From positions 1 to 64,000 of the forward strand of contig JAWLEA010000003.1 in the NCBI GenBank assembly GCA_041686345.1: a stretch of 64,000 nt of DNA. Direction: 5' to 3'. This DNA is from JAQICJ01 sp041686345. Lineage in GTDB: Bacteria > Myxococcota_A > Polyangia > HGW-17. Made by a program: the position numbers and the translations under genes. The notes below the pieces were generated by a model that was not told where the DNA came from, did no database searches, and saw only the letters and a program-made list of their open reading frames with translations. Below, piece after piece: positions 57,146 through 64,000 of this stretch (position 1 is the first letter of the stretch; each line of letters starts with the position of its first letter).

Positions 57146-59698
57146 ATGAAAAGTTCTCAATTCATGAATTCAATTTCTCAATCCGAAGTCAGATTCAACT
57201 GGACTGCTGCTCTCTTTATCCTGATTTCTCTGTCACAACTTTCGTTCAGTTGCAAAAAAGAAAAAACAAAGTCAAAAAAAGAAAAGTCAAAAAAAGAAGA
57301 CAGCAACTTCAAAAATAAAGAAAATAAAATAAAATTAACCACATTGTGGAAAAGAAAAATTAAAAATCTTACAATTGCAGCAGATCAGGATAAAAATTCC
57401 ATCTATTTTGTTGGTTTCAGAGGAACCAAATCCCGTCCTGTACCAAAAATCCAATCACTTCTGAACAGTAAAGACGGTAAAATTATCTGGCAGAAACGTC
57501 GCTCCATGTCTTTGTTCCGCAATAAAACTCCCTGGGCAATAAATTATTCCATGAGAAAAAAGGAAATTCTCTACATCAGCCGTTATGGCTCTTTATATTC
57601 CTTGTCTCGCAAAAATGGTTCCGCTGGCAACCGCATTGACTCCAAACATGGATTTGCAGATATGGGTGACAAATTGTTTATTGGCGATTCAACCCCTTAT
57701 TTTCTCAACTATCCCGGTTTTGACAAGAAACAGATAGTTTCCGACATGAAACCTCTGAATCAAGGGATGTTTGTTCGTCTTGCCACCAGTTTTCCTGTAA
57801 CCGGAAAAGGCAAAACAATACTACTTCGAACCAAAGACGGTTTTCTCAGAGCCATCTCCCCTGAAAAAAACAAGGAAATCTGGAAATACAGAGAAAAACT
57901 GGATAAAAAGCTTTGGCCTGCAGATTTACCTCTTTCCAAAAATATTCTTCTGGTTCCCACTATTTTTGAAAAATATATCTACGAAACCAAAATCAGGTGG
58001 AGTAATAAAGATGACAAGCATCAACTCACCCTGCCTGGCAGAATTCGCAAAAATCGCAATATTATGGTTTACAACAATCTGGTTTCAATGTTTCTGACCG
58101 ATGGCCTCAATCACAAAATATTTATCACAATTAATCTGAAATCAGGAAAAATTATTTCCAAAAAAATTATGGCAAGTGATCTGTGTACCAACGGAGGTGG
58201 TTTTGTCAGTTGCCGCCTCAATAATCAACTCCTGGTCTTCTCCCAGAAAACCGGTAAACTTGAATACTCCAAAACCCTTTCCCACCAGATCAAATTTATC
58301 GCCCACAATGATAATATTATTGCAGCCGAGGATAAGTCCGGGAAAATCAATATCTTTCAAGGAAAAAGCGGCAAAAAGTTATGGTCCAAAAAATTGAAAA
58401 TCAAATCCACTCGCACTGAATTAAAAGATGTTCTTTACGGCAAAGGAGATCGTATCGCCCTGTTACTGCAAACCAACTGGCCTGCACAATCCAGATTAAA
58501 CCGACTTTATCTCCGTCTGTTTTCTACTGCCATGCCCGATGCAGGCACCAATATCCAACTTGGCAAACCCAAAAAAGAAAAGCGTTATTCTAGAATTAGA
58601 ACAGATTCAAGTACAATTGACATCAATACTCCTGTCTGGACAAAGGACAATCTGATTTTTTCCGCAGTCGACGGTTTATTTAGAGCCATCAATGTTGATA
58701 ACGGCAAAATTATTAAAAGTTTTACTTTGCCGGGCAAACAGGAAAACACAGTATCTTTACTTGCCCGTCACGGAAACTATGTCCTGCTTGACAAAGAAAA
58801 CCATCTGGTCTGTATCAACCAGAAATTTAAAAAAATTGAATGGCAGGATTATCTCGACGAAGAAGAATATGCCCTTTCAACCAATAACACTGTTTTTATT
58901 CATAAAAATAACGGCTTTTACACCAGAAATCTAAAAAACGGCAAAAAAACAAAAGATCTTTTCTCAGAATCTGCAAACGCCCGTGTGATTTCTGCCAACG
59001 ATAAATCATGGTATGTAAAAACCTCCTCTGGAAACAAACTCGTAGTTGATAACGAGATCAAAGAATATGAAACACAGGATTTTCCCGATTCTTATCTCCA
59101 ATTATCCAACTACCCGATTGTGGTCTGGAAAAAACTCAAATCTGTAGACAGCAGCGGTTCCTGGTCAGGTATTAATTTATCAACCGGGAAAGTTTTGTGG
59201 ACTAAAAAATTCTCCCATCATCCTGCGGAAATTGGAACAGCCAAAGACATCTCCCAACTTGAACCTCGAGATTGCAGGTTAAAACCTCCATTTTGGCTCC
59301 GCTCAACTCCGGAAGGATTCATCGTACCGGGTCCCTCTCATCGTTGTCTGCATTCAATCGCTCCTGAAACGGGAGAAGTCAATTGGAGCCTGTGTTTCAA
59401 CAAACTCTCAGGGCCTCCCATATATACTCAAGGTCATTTGCTGATTTCTGCAAAAGCTCCCTGGTATCATCCCAACTCAGAAATCAGTTCCCCGGCTGAA
59501 AATAATAATTTTTATTCTATTATCTCTGTTTCTGCTGATGGCAAAAATGTTGAAAAATTATGGACAGCTACAGGTGAACACAACATTATGCTGCCCTTCA
59601 AAAACCCGAATAAAAATGAACCCCTGGTCATAACCCTTTTTGACAACAATAAATCAACTTTCACCAGATCAACACTCAGAGCTTTCAAAATTGAATAA
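57146..59698 (+). CDS. PQQ-like beta-propeller lipoprotein
   Basis: 850 aa; CAGGAG precedes the ATG. An unusually long N-terminal region leads to the lipobox-like LSFSCKKEK, then a Lys-rich linker. The rest consists of repeated ~40-residue beta units with the PQQ/BamB signature 'G.i.W' (e.g. SKDGKIIWQKRRSM, PEKNKEIWKYREK, GKSGKKLWSKKLK, STGKVLWTKKF, ETGEVNWSLCF). It may form one large or two successive propellers. A BamB-like scaffold at the outer membrane is possible; enzymatic PQQ binding is not supported by any clear motif. Confidence 0.8.
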   Translation: MKSSQFMNSISQSEVRFNWTAALFILISLSQLSFSCKKEKTKSKKEKSKKEDSNFKNKENKIKLTTLWKRKIKNLTIAADQDKNSIYFVGFRGTKSRPVPKIQSLLNSKDGKIIWQKRRSMSLFRNKTPWAINYSMRKKEILYISRYGSLYSLSRKNGSAGNRIDSKHGFADMGDKLFIGDSTPYFLNYPGFDKKQIVSDMKPLNQGMFVRLATSFPVTGKGKTILLRTKDGFLRAISPEKNKEIWKYREKLDKKLWPADLPLSKNILLVPTIFEKYIYETKIRWSNKDDKHQLTLPGRIRKNRNIMVYNNLVSMFLTDGLNHKIFITINLKSGKIISKKIMASDLCTNGGGFVSCRLNNQLLVFSQKTGKLEYSKTLSHQIKFIAHNDNIIAAEDKSGKINIFQGKSGKKLWSKKLKIKSTRTELKDVLYGKGDRIALLLQTNWPAQSRLNRLYLRLFSTAMPDAGTNIQLGKPKKEKRYSRIRTDSSTIDINTPVWTKDNLIFSAVDGLFRAINVDNGKIIKSFTLPGKQENTVSLLARHGNYVLLDKENHLVCINQKFKKIEWQDYLDEEEYALSTNNTVFIHKNNGFYTRNLKNGKKTKDLFSESANARVISANDKSWYVKTSSGNKLVVDNEIKEYETQDFPDSYLQLSNYPIVVWKKLKSVDSSGSWSGINLSTGKVLWTKKFSHHPAEIGTAKDISQLEPRDCRLKPPFWLRSTPEGFIVPGPSHRCLHSIAPETGEVNWSLCFNKLSGPPIYTQGHLLISAKAPWYHPNSEISSPAENNNFYSIISVSADGKNVEKLWTATGEHNIMLPFKNPNKNEPLVITLFDNNKSTFTRSTLRAFKIE

Positions 59699-59916
59699 TT
59701 TCCTGATAAAGCTTTTTAGCCAAATTTCGTCACACCGAGATATTTCCCTGCAAATACAACAAGATTTCACTATTCACAATTTCAGCTTGATTTTACCTCT
59801 CCAACCATCTATAAATAGCTGACTGAGATTGGAGAGAACTTCAATGATTCAATCCATTCTTTCTCCAAGTTTATTGCATTTCAGCTTTTATTTTTAATCA
59901 GAGATGTTATAAAAAC

Positions 59917-60006
59917 GGAGAGATGTCCGAGTGGTCAAAGGAGCCTGATTCGAAATCAGGTGTACGGTTTACCGTACCGGGGGTTCGAATCCCTTTCTCT
60001 CCGCCA
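59917..60006 (+). tRNA. tRNA-Ser (CGA)
   Basis: Type II tRNA with long variable arm (TACGGTTTACCGTA). Acceptor GGAGAGA/TCTCTCC, anticodon loop TTCGAAA with CGA at 59951-59953, T-arm GGTTCGAATCC, and encoded CCA at the 3' end. Reads UCG. Confidence 0.95.
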
Positions 60007-60084
60007 TTGGTTCTTTTAAAAACCAACTATGAGCAATAAATTGCTCATAGATTTTATATTTTTTCCAATCGATTATTCGATTGA

Positions 60085-60172
60085 GGAGAGGTGTCCGAGT
60101 GGCCTAAGGAGCACGATTGGAAATCGTGTGTGCTTAACGGCACCGGGGGTTCGAATCCCCCTCTCTCCGCCA
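60085..60172 (+). tRNA. tRNA-Ser (GGA)
   Basis: Type II tRNA: acceptor GGAGAGG/TCTCTCC, anticodon loop TTGGAAA with GGA at 60119-60121, long variable arm (TGCTTAACGGCA), T-arm GGTTCGAATCC, encoded CCA. Only two bases separate it from the SRP RNA, so both should come from one precursor. Reads UCC/UCU. Confidence 0.95.
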
Positions 60173-60174
60173 TG

Positions 60175-60280
60175 ATCAGCCTTTGAGGCTTCAGGCGACG
60201 TAATCCGAGTGAATCCCGCCAGGTCCGGAAGGAAGCAACGGTAGCTTGGAAAGCGGGTGCCTGAAGCCTCAAAGGCTGAT
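60175..60280 (+). ncRNA. ffs: Signal recognition particle RNA, bacterial small type (4.5S)
   Basis: About 106 nt. A 22-bp end helix (ATCAGCCTTTGAGGCTTCAG with its complement at 60259-60280) closes on the conserved SRP domain IV: CCGCCAGGTCCGGAAGGAAG, CAACGGTA and GCGGGTG, with the GGAA tetraloop and the asymmetric loop that bind Ffh. A T-run follows the helix. The position between tRNA-Ser and dnaX is a common bacterial order. Confidence 0.95.
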
Positions 60281-60312
60281 TTTATCAACCCCAACCCCCA
60301 AATCAAATAAAA

Positions 60313-62172
60313 TTGTCTTATCTAGTATTAGCAAGAAGATACAGGCCTCAAACTTTTCAAGAACTTGTCGGGCAAGAACACATAGTTACCATCCTGACAA
60401 ATGCACTCAAATCAAAAAGAATTCACCATGCTTTTCTATTTACAGGGGCTCGAGGTACAGGCAAAACCTCAACTGCAAGGCTTCTGGCCAAAGCATTGAA
60501 TTGTGTTGAAGGACCCACTTCCCAACCGTGCAACCAATGTTCCCATTGCCAGGATATTACCAACGGCAAAGATGTGGATGTTCTCGAAATAGACGGTGCA
60601 ACCAATACAGGGGTGGAAAATGTCAGAAATCTGAGGGAAGATATTCGTTACCTTCCTTCAGGAGCAAGAAACAGAATCATCATTATCGATGAAGTCCACA
60701 TGCTTACCATCAGCGCTTTCAATGCTCTTCTCAAAACCCTTGAAGAACCACCTGAACATATTGTTTTCATTTTCGCCACCACCGAACCACACAAAATACC
60801 GGCAACAATCTTGTCAAGGGTTCAGCGTTTTGATTTTAAAAGAGTCAAACTTCCAGCTCTCACTGAACATGTTCTCTCTGTGCTGGAAATGGAAAATTTT
60901 TCTATCACCAAAACTGCAGCCAGACTGGTTGCAATTGAAGGTCAGGGAAGTGTCAGAGATACTTTAAGCATTCTTGATCAGGTTCTTGCCAACCACGATG
61001 ACAAAGAATCAGAAATCACAACCGAAGAAATAAAAAATGTCCTTGGAATTGTCGAAAACGATTTTTTTATCAACTTGATCCAAGCTGTTGTTCAAAGGAA
61101 TGGAAATAAGATTTTTTCTATTCTCAATCAGGTTTTTTACGATGGATACGATCTGGTACATTTTGCCAAATCTCTCGCCTATTTCACCCGTGATCTCCTG
61201 GTTGTAAAAACCTGTGACGATCCGGAACCTCTTTTGACAACCAGCACTCAAAACACTCAAGAATTAAGCAATTTGACAACTTCTACCTCAACACAGCATC
61301 TTTATCAGATTTTCAATCATCTCTTTCGCAATCTTAATACAATTTCTCGCTCCCTTTCTCCAAAAAATTCACTGGAAATGGTGTTGATGGAACTGGTTCT
61401 TATTGAACCTCTCTTGCCCGTTGCAGATCTTGTCAACAAGCTTGATGCTCTTGAACATAAAACTCGTAAGGATATACCGGCCAAACCTCTGACTGAAAAA
61501 AAAAAGCCTGAATTAGAAATTTCTGCTGATAACAAAAAAACTAAAGAAATAATCAGCAACAAAACCAACCAGACAACTAATGTCAAACAGCAAAAATCTG
61601 CAGTTAAAGACACCTCATCTTCCCAAGACACCGGCCATTACAACCATATCCTTGAATCTAATTCAAAAAAACAGACTAAATCTTCCCCTGACAAGATTGA
61701 AAATTTAACTTCCGCCAAAAAATTAACTGCTTTTACCAAATCAGATTGGGATAATATTCTTGATATTTTTCGCCGGAAAGATCCTTTACTTTTGGTTCAC
61801 CTTGAACACTTCAGATTTAAAAAAGCCAATATTGATAATAATCGGATTGTCCTTCAACTTGACCTTCCTTCGGGTTTTGATCTTTCTCTTCAACATATAA
61901 ATGATAATCGTAGATCAATAGAAAAAAAGTTCTCAAATGAATTATCTGTTCCTGTTAAATTTGAAATTTCTGAAACCACTGAAAAAATAAACTGGAAAAA
62001 TATTCCAGAAGGTAAACCTGCTAATTTATCACAGGTAGAAGCATCAGCTCGCAACCAGGTTATCAAAGAAAAAAACATTGAGGAATCCATCAAAAACAAT
62101 AAATTAGCCCGTCTACTCATCGATAATTTCGAGGGTAAAATTATTTCTCAAAAAAAACTCGATCAGAATTGA
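60313..62172 (+). CDS. dnaX: DNA polymerase III tau/gamma subunit
   Basis: 619-aa clamp-loader ATPase. YLVLARRYRPQTFQELVGQEH, Walker A GARGTGKTST, zinc module CNQCSHC (with an earlier Cys at LNCVEG), Walker B IIIDEVHML, sensor/arginine-finger FATTEPHKIPATILSRVQRF and the domain III helices to ~385. The C-terminal ~220 residues (tau tail) are poorly conserved. The start is TTG with no clear ribosome site. An A10 run followed by G (61496-61505) sits just after domain III; both alternative frames stop within a few codons, so a ~399-residue gamma form is predicted. Followed by ybaB and recR. Confidence 0.95.
   Translation: MSYLVLARRYRPQTFQELVGQEHIVTILTNALKSKRIHHAFLFTGARGTGKTSTARLLAKALNCVEGPTSQPCNQCSHCQDITNGKDVDVLEIDGATNTGVENVRNLREDIRYLPSGARNRIIIIDEVHMLTISAFNALLKTLEEPPEHIVFIFATTEPHKIPATILSRVQRFDFKRVKLPALTEHVLSVLEMENFSITKTAARLVAIEGQGSVRDTLSILDQVLANHDDKESEITTEEIKNVLGIVENDFFINLIQAVVQRNGNKIFSILNQVFYDGYDLVHFAKSLAYFTRDLLVVKTCDDPEPLLTTSTQNTQELSNLTTSTSTQHLYQIFNHLFRNLNTISRSLSPKNSLEMVLMELVLIEPLLPVADLVNKLDALEHKTRKDIPAKPLTEKKKPELEISADNKKTKEIISNKTNQTTNVKQQKSAVKDTSSSQDTGHYNHILESNSKKQTKSSPDKIENLTSAKKLTAFTKSDWDNILDIFRRKDPLLLVHLEHFRFKKANIDNNRIVLQLDLPSGFDLSLQHINDNRRSIEKKFSNELSVPVKFEISETTEKINWKNIPEGKPANLSQVEASARNQVIKEKNIEESIKNNKLARLLIDNFEGKIISQKKLDQN
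61496..61505 (+). other. A10-G slippery site in dnaX (predicted gamma-form switch)
   Basis: The frame reads GAA AAA AAA AAG CCT GAA. A -1 shift meets TGA at 61509-61511, a +1 shift meets TAG at 61514-61516. The place, about codon 395-398 after domain III, equals the position where E. coli (A AAA AAG ribosomal slip) and Thermus (A9 polymerase slip) make gamma. Confidence 0.65.
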
Positions 62173-62220
62173 ATTCCTAAAATTTTAATTTTGAAACAGG
62201 TACTACTCCAGGAGTCAATT

Positions 62221-62571
62221 ATGTCAGATAAATTTGATTTCAGCCAACTATCTTCATTGCTTCCCTCCATGGGACAAATGCAGGAAAAAATGAAAAATAT
62301 GGAAAGCAAACTCGCCAAAGTTTATCTATCCGGTGAAGCTGGAGGTGGACTCGTCAAAGTAACTGCCAATGCCAACCTTAAAGTCAAAGAGATAGAAATA
62401 GATGAAAAATTGCAGGAAATGGATGATCCTGAAATGATGTGTGATCTGATTGCAGCCGCTGTAAACATTACCCTTGATAAATGCAAAGCCAAAGCTCAAC
62501 AAGTCACCATGGAAGAACTCGGTCCCCTTGCTTCAATTCTTAAAAATTCACCCTTCGGGGGAACCCTTTAA
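62221..62571 (+). CDS. YbaB/EbfC family nucleoid-associated protein
   Basis: I start at ATG 62221, which has AGGAG upstream; an open frame begins 10 codons before. The 117-aa product has GQMQEKMKNMESKLAKVYLSGEAGGGLVKVTANANLKVKEIEID and a C-terminal SILKNSPFGG, the hallmark of YbaB dimeric DNA-binding proteins. Between dnaX and recR, the usual place. Confidence 0.95.
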   Translation: MSDKFDFSQLSSLLPSMGQMQEKMKNMESKLAKVYLSGEAGGGLVKVTANANLKVKEIEIDEKLQEMDDPEMMCDLIAAAVNITLDKCKAKAQQVTMEELGPLASILKNSPFGGTL

Positions 62572-62582
62572 ATTATAAAATC

Positions 62583-63176
62583 ATGTTGCCACCAGCTTTT
62601 GACAATCTCATCAAATCATTGAGTCGTCTTCCGGGTATCGGCAAAAAAACCGCAAGGCGTCTTGCTTTTTTTCTGATTGATTCACCCGAATTGGGCAAAG
62701 ATCTAAGTAAAGCTCTGATTGCTCTCCCCGGAATAAATAATTGCCAAATCTGTGGTTTTTATTGTGGTGAGGATTCTATCTGTTCTATTTGCAATAATCC
62801 TTCTCGAAACAGTGAAATTCTTTGCATCGTCTCCAAACCTCAAGACATGATGGCCATAGAATCCAGCGGCTCCTTCAAAGGCAGATACCATATTCTTTTT
62901 GGCAATATCTCTCCTCTTGACGGGATAACTCCGGATGATATAAAACTTCAAGAATTGGAAAAAAGAATTGCAGAAGAAAATATTCAAGAATTAATCTTGG
63001 CTCTTGATTCCACAGTTGACGGAGAAACCACCTCCCAATACATTTTTGAATTATTCAAAGATTCTGTCAAAATCAGCAGAATTGCTGCAGGAATTCCTTT
63101 TGGCGGAGAACTTGAATATACCGATAAAATCACAATTACCAGAGCTCTTTCCCGACGAACCTCCCTTGAAGATTAA
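62583..63176 (+). CDS. recR: Recombination mediator protein RecR
   Basis: 197 aa. Helix-hairpin-helix N-terminus (SRLPGIGKKTARRLAFFL), Cys4 zinc finger (CQICGFYCGEDSICSICNN), Toprim (EILCIVSKPQDMMAIE and the later ALDSTVDGETTSQYI) and the C-terminal Walker B-like GGELEYTDKITITRAL. It loads RecA with RecO at gaps. Eleven bases after ybaB with no separate ribosome site, so coupled. Confidence 0.97.
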   Translation: MLPPAFDNLIKSLSRLPGIGKKTARRLAFFLIDSPELGKDLSKALIALPGINNCQICGFYCGEDSICSICNNPSRNSEILCIVSKPQDMMAIESSGSFKGRYHILFGNISPLDGITPDDIKLQELEKRIAEENIQELILALDSTVDGETTSQYIFELFKDSVKISRIAAGIPFGGELEYTDKITITRALSRRTSLED

Positions 63177-63292
63177 CCAGTTTGCTCAGTTAAATACCAA
63201 ATTTAATTTCTTTGTTTGATTTATTTATGAAAGGGGAAGGATGAAAAAGTAAGGAGAGCGAAAATAATTTGGAGCAGTGGCAAACGGAGGAA

Positions 63293-63853
63293 TTAGCCAC
63301 CCCTCGTTTTGACAATAGCAAAACTGAACCTTAGATATCGAGCTCTGACAGCTGTTTTCAAAACTTGATCCACAAGTTTCCAGGGTATTTTGGTATCAGC
63401 TGCAATAAAGGCTTCACCCTGAAACTTTTTGGAACTTATCTGCTTTGATTCAATTTCTTTGTTTCTCAGATCGTCAAGCCTGTCCTTGAGATTTTTGATA
63501 ATATATCCATTAGGTGCATCCTGGGAAGAAATACTGAGATTATTTATAGTAATAATCTTTTTGCCCTTCACTACAATACTGGTGCGGGAAATCTGGATGT
63601 CGACAGATTCTACCATGTTGCTCATGGAGGTTGATTTGGGGATCATCAACTCATTCTTCTTCTGAGGAACACTCATGGGATCTGAACCGTAACTTTTGAG
63701 CAGGAAAATGAGAATAATAGTAAGAGCATCCATTAGGGAGGTAATCGCTAAAGGATTATCTTCATCCTTTTTATTTCTTCTCGCTGCCTTTTTTTCAGCC
63801 AATTTTTTGGCTATTGCCTCTTCTTCGGCTGTTCTTAAATCATTGTTGTACAT
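63293..63853 (-). CDS. ExbD/TolR-family protein (AglS/AglQ-like)
   Basis: 186 aa. A basic cytoplasmic N-terminus (AKKLAEKKAARRNKKDED) is followed by the single membrane helix ITSLMDALTIILIFLLKSYG, carrying the proton-channel Asp of ExbD/TolR/MotB proteins, then a periplasmic domain (VDIQISRTSIVVKGKKIITI, EAFIAADTKIPWKLVDQVLKTA). The 'SLMD.LTIILIFLLKSY' form is typical of myxobacterial ExbD pairs such as AglQ/AglS, stators of the Glt machine. No ExbB/TolQ partner is visible, but the upstream gene lies beyond the window. AAAGGAG precedes the ATG. Confidence 0.87.
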   Translation of the reverse strand: MYNNDLRTAEEEAIAKKLAEKKAARRNKKDEDNPLAITSLMDALTIILIFLLKSYGSDPMSVPQKKNELMIPKSTSMSNMVESVDIQISRTSIVVKGKKIITINNLSISSQDAPNGYIIKNLKDRLDDLRNKEIESKQISSKKFQGEAFIAADTKIPWKLVDQVLKTAVRARYLRFSFAIVKTRGG

Positions 63854-63896
63854 TAATTCAGCTCCTTTGATTAAGCCTGCTCGGGATGATTATTTA

Positions 63897-64000
63897 TCAC
63901 AGAATCTGTACTAGCGACCCAGTGCGGCCAAGGGAAACATGCAATTTCCGCGTAATTCCCATTTTTTTTTCCCTTGTGGTTTCTTGAAACTGCAAACCAG
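63897..64000 (-). other. Window-edge sequence upstream of the ExbD-like gene; probable end of a leftward gene
   Basis: All three reverse frames run open from the edge to stops at about 63873, 63897 and 63912, so I cannot tell which, if any, is coding. Given how ExbD genes cluster, a second ExbD or a TolQ/ExbB gene ending here is the likely neighbour. A run of nine A (reverse strand) lies within it. Confidence 0.25.

Overview
The window is AT-rich bacterial chromosome and looks like a low-GC relative of the Myxococcota / former Deltaproteobacteria. The grounds are: a PilMNOPQ alignment/secretin operon beside a sigma-54 response regulator; homologues of the Myxococcus Glt/Agl envelope machine (CglF/GltF-like, FHA plus TonB-like GltG-type, zinc-ribbon plus GYF GltJ/AgmX-type, and an ExbD/AglS-type protein); a PEGA-domain Ser/Thr kinase; a C-terminal tail resembling MYXO-CTERM; and very many lipoproteins. 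The assignment is inference from gene content. No rRNA is present to fix the taxonomy.

Layout. 1-8.7 kb: a truncated response regulator, a FAM20C/four-jointed-like kinase lipoprotein, a Xer recombinase, a large S41 (CTP) peptidase, a YkvA-like protein, cytidine deaminase and a pseudo-receiver protein. 9-17.8 kb: tRNA-Arg, an EF-G paralogue, a lipoprotein/DUF362 ferredoxin pair that appears joined by a slip on A10, two lipoproteins (one a YiiX-like hydrolase), and glyA-deoB. 18-36 kb: paired small lipoproteins, a hybrid histidine kinase, an NCS2-like permease, a vWA lipoprotein, a PP2C-cNMP phosphatase, a sugar epimerase, a nucleotidase-lipoprotein-beta-barrel operon, and an esterase-like sorted protein. 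36.5-41.7 kb: PEGA kinase, CglF-like and FHA/TonB-like genes in one direction. 41.9-44.1 kb: purM and a purN-DUF523 fusion. 44.2-53.8 kb: the pil operon and its probable regulator. 54-56 kb: the GltJ/AgmX-like gene, broken by a 100-N assembly gap inside a 15-bp tandem repeat. 57-64 kb: a beta-propeller lipoprotein, two tRNA-Ser genes, SRP RNA, dnaX-ybaB-recR and an ExbD-like gene.

The genes suggest one theme, a trans-envelope machine under phospho-control. The kinase, an FHA protein, a PP2C phosphatase with a nucleotide-binding domain, several receivers and a sigma-54 regulator sit among type IV pilus and Glt-like parts. The most striking items are a PilQ with about 610 residues of basic coiled coil inserted between its AMIN-like regions, a dispersed ~160-bp repeat family with 13-bp terminal inverted repeats lying only in intergenic DNA, two functional-looking A10 slippage sites (one in dnaX, one joining the lipoprotein to the DUF362 protein), a PurN-DUF523 fusion, and a bacterial FAM20-like secreted kinase.
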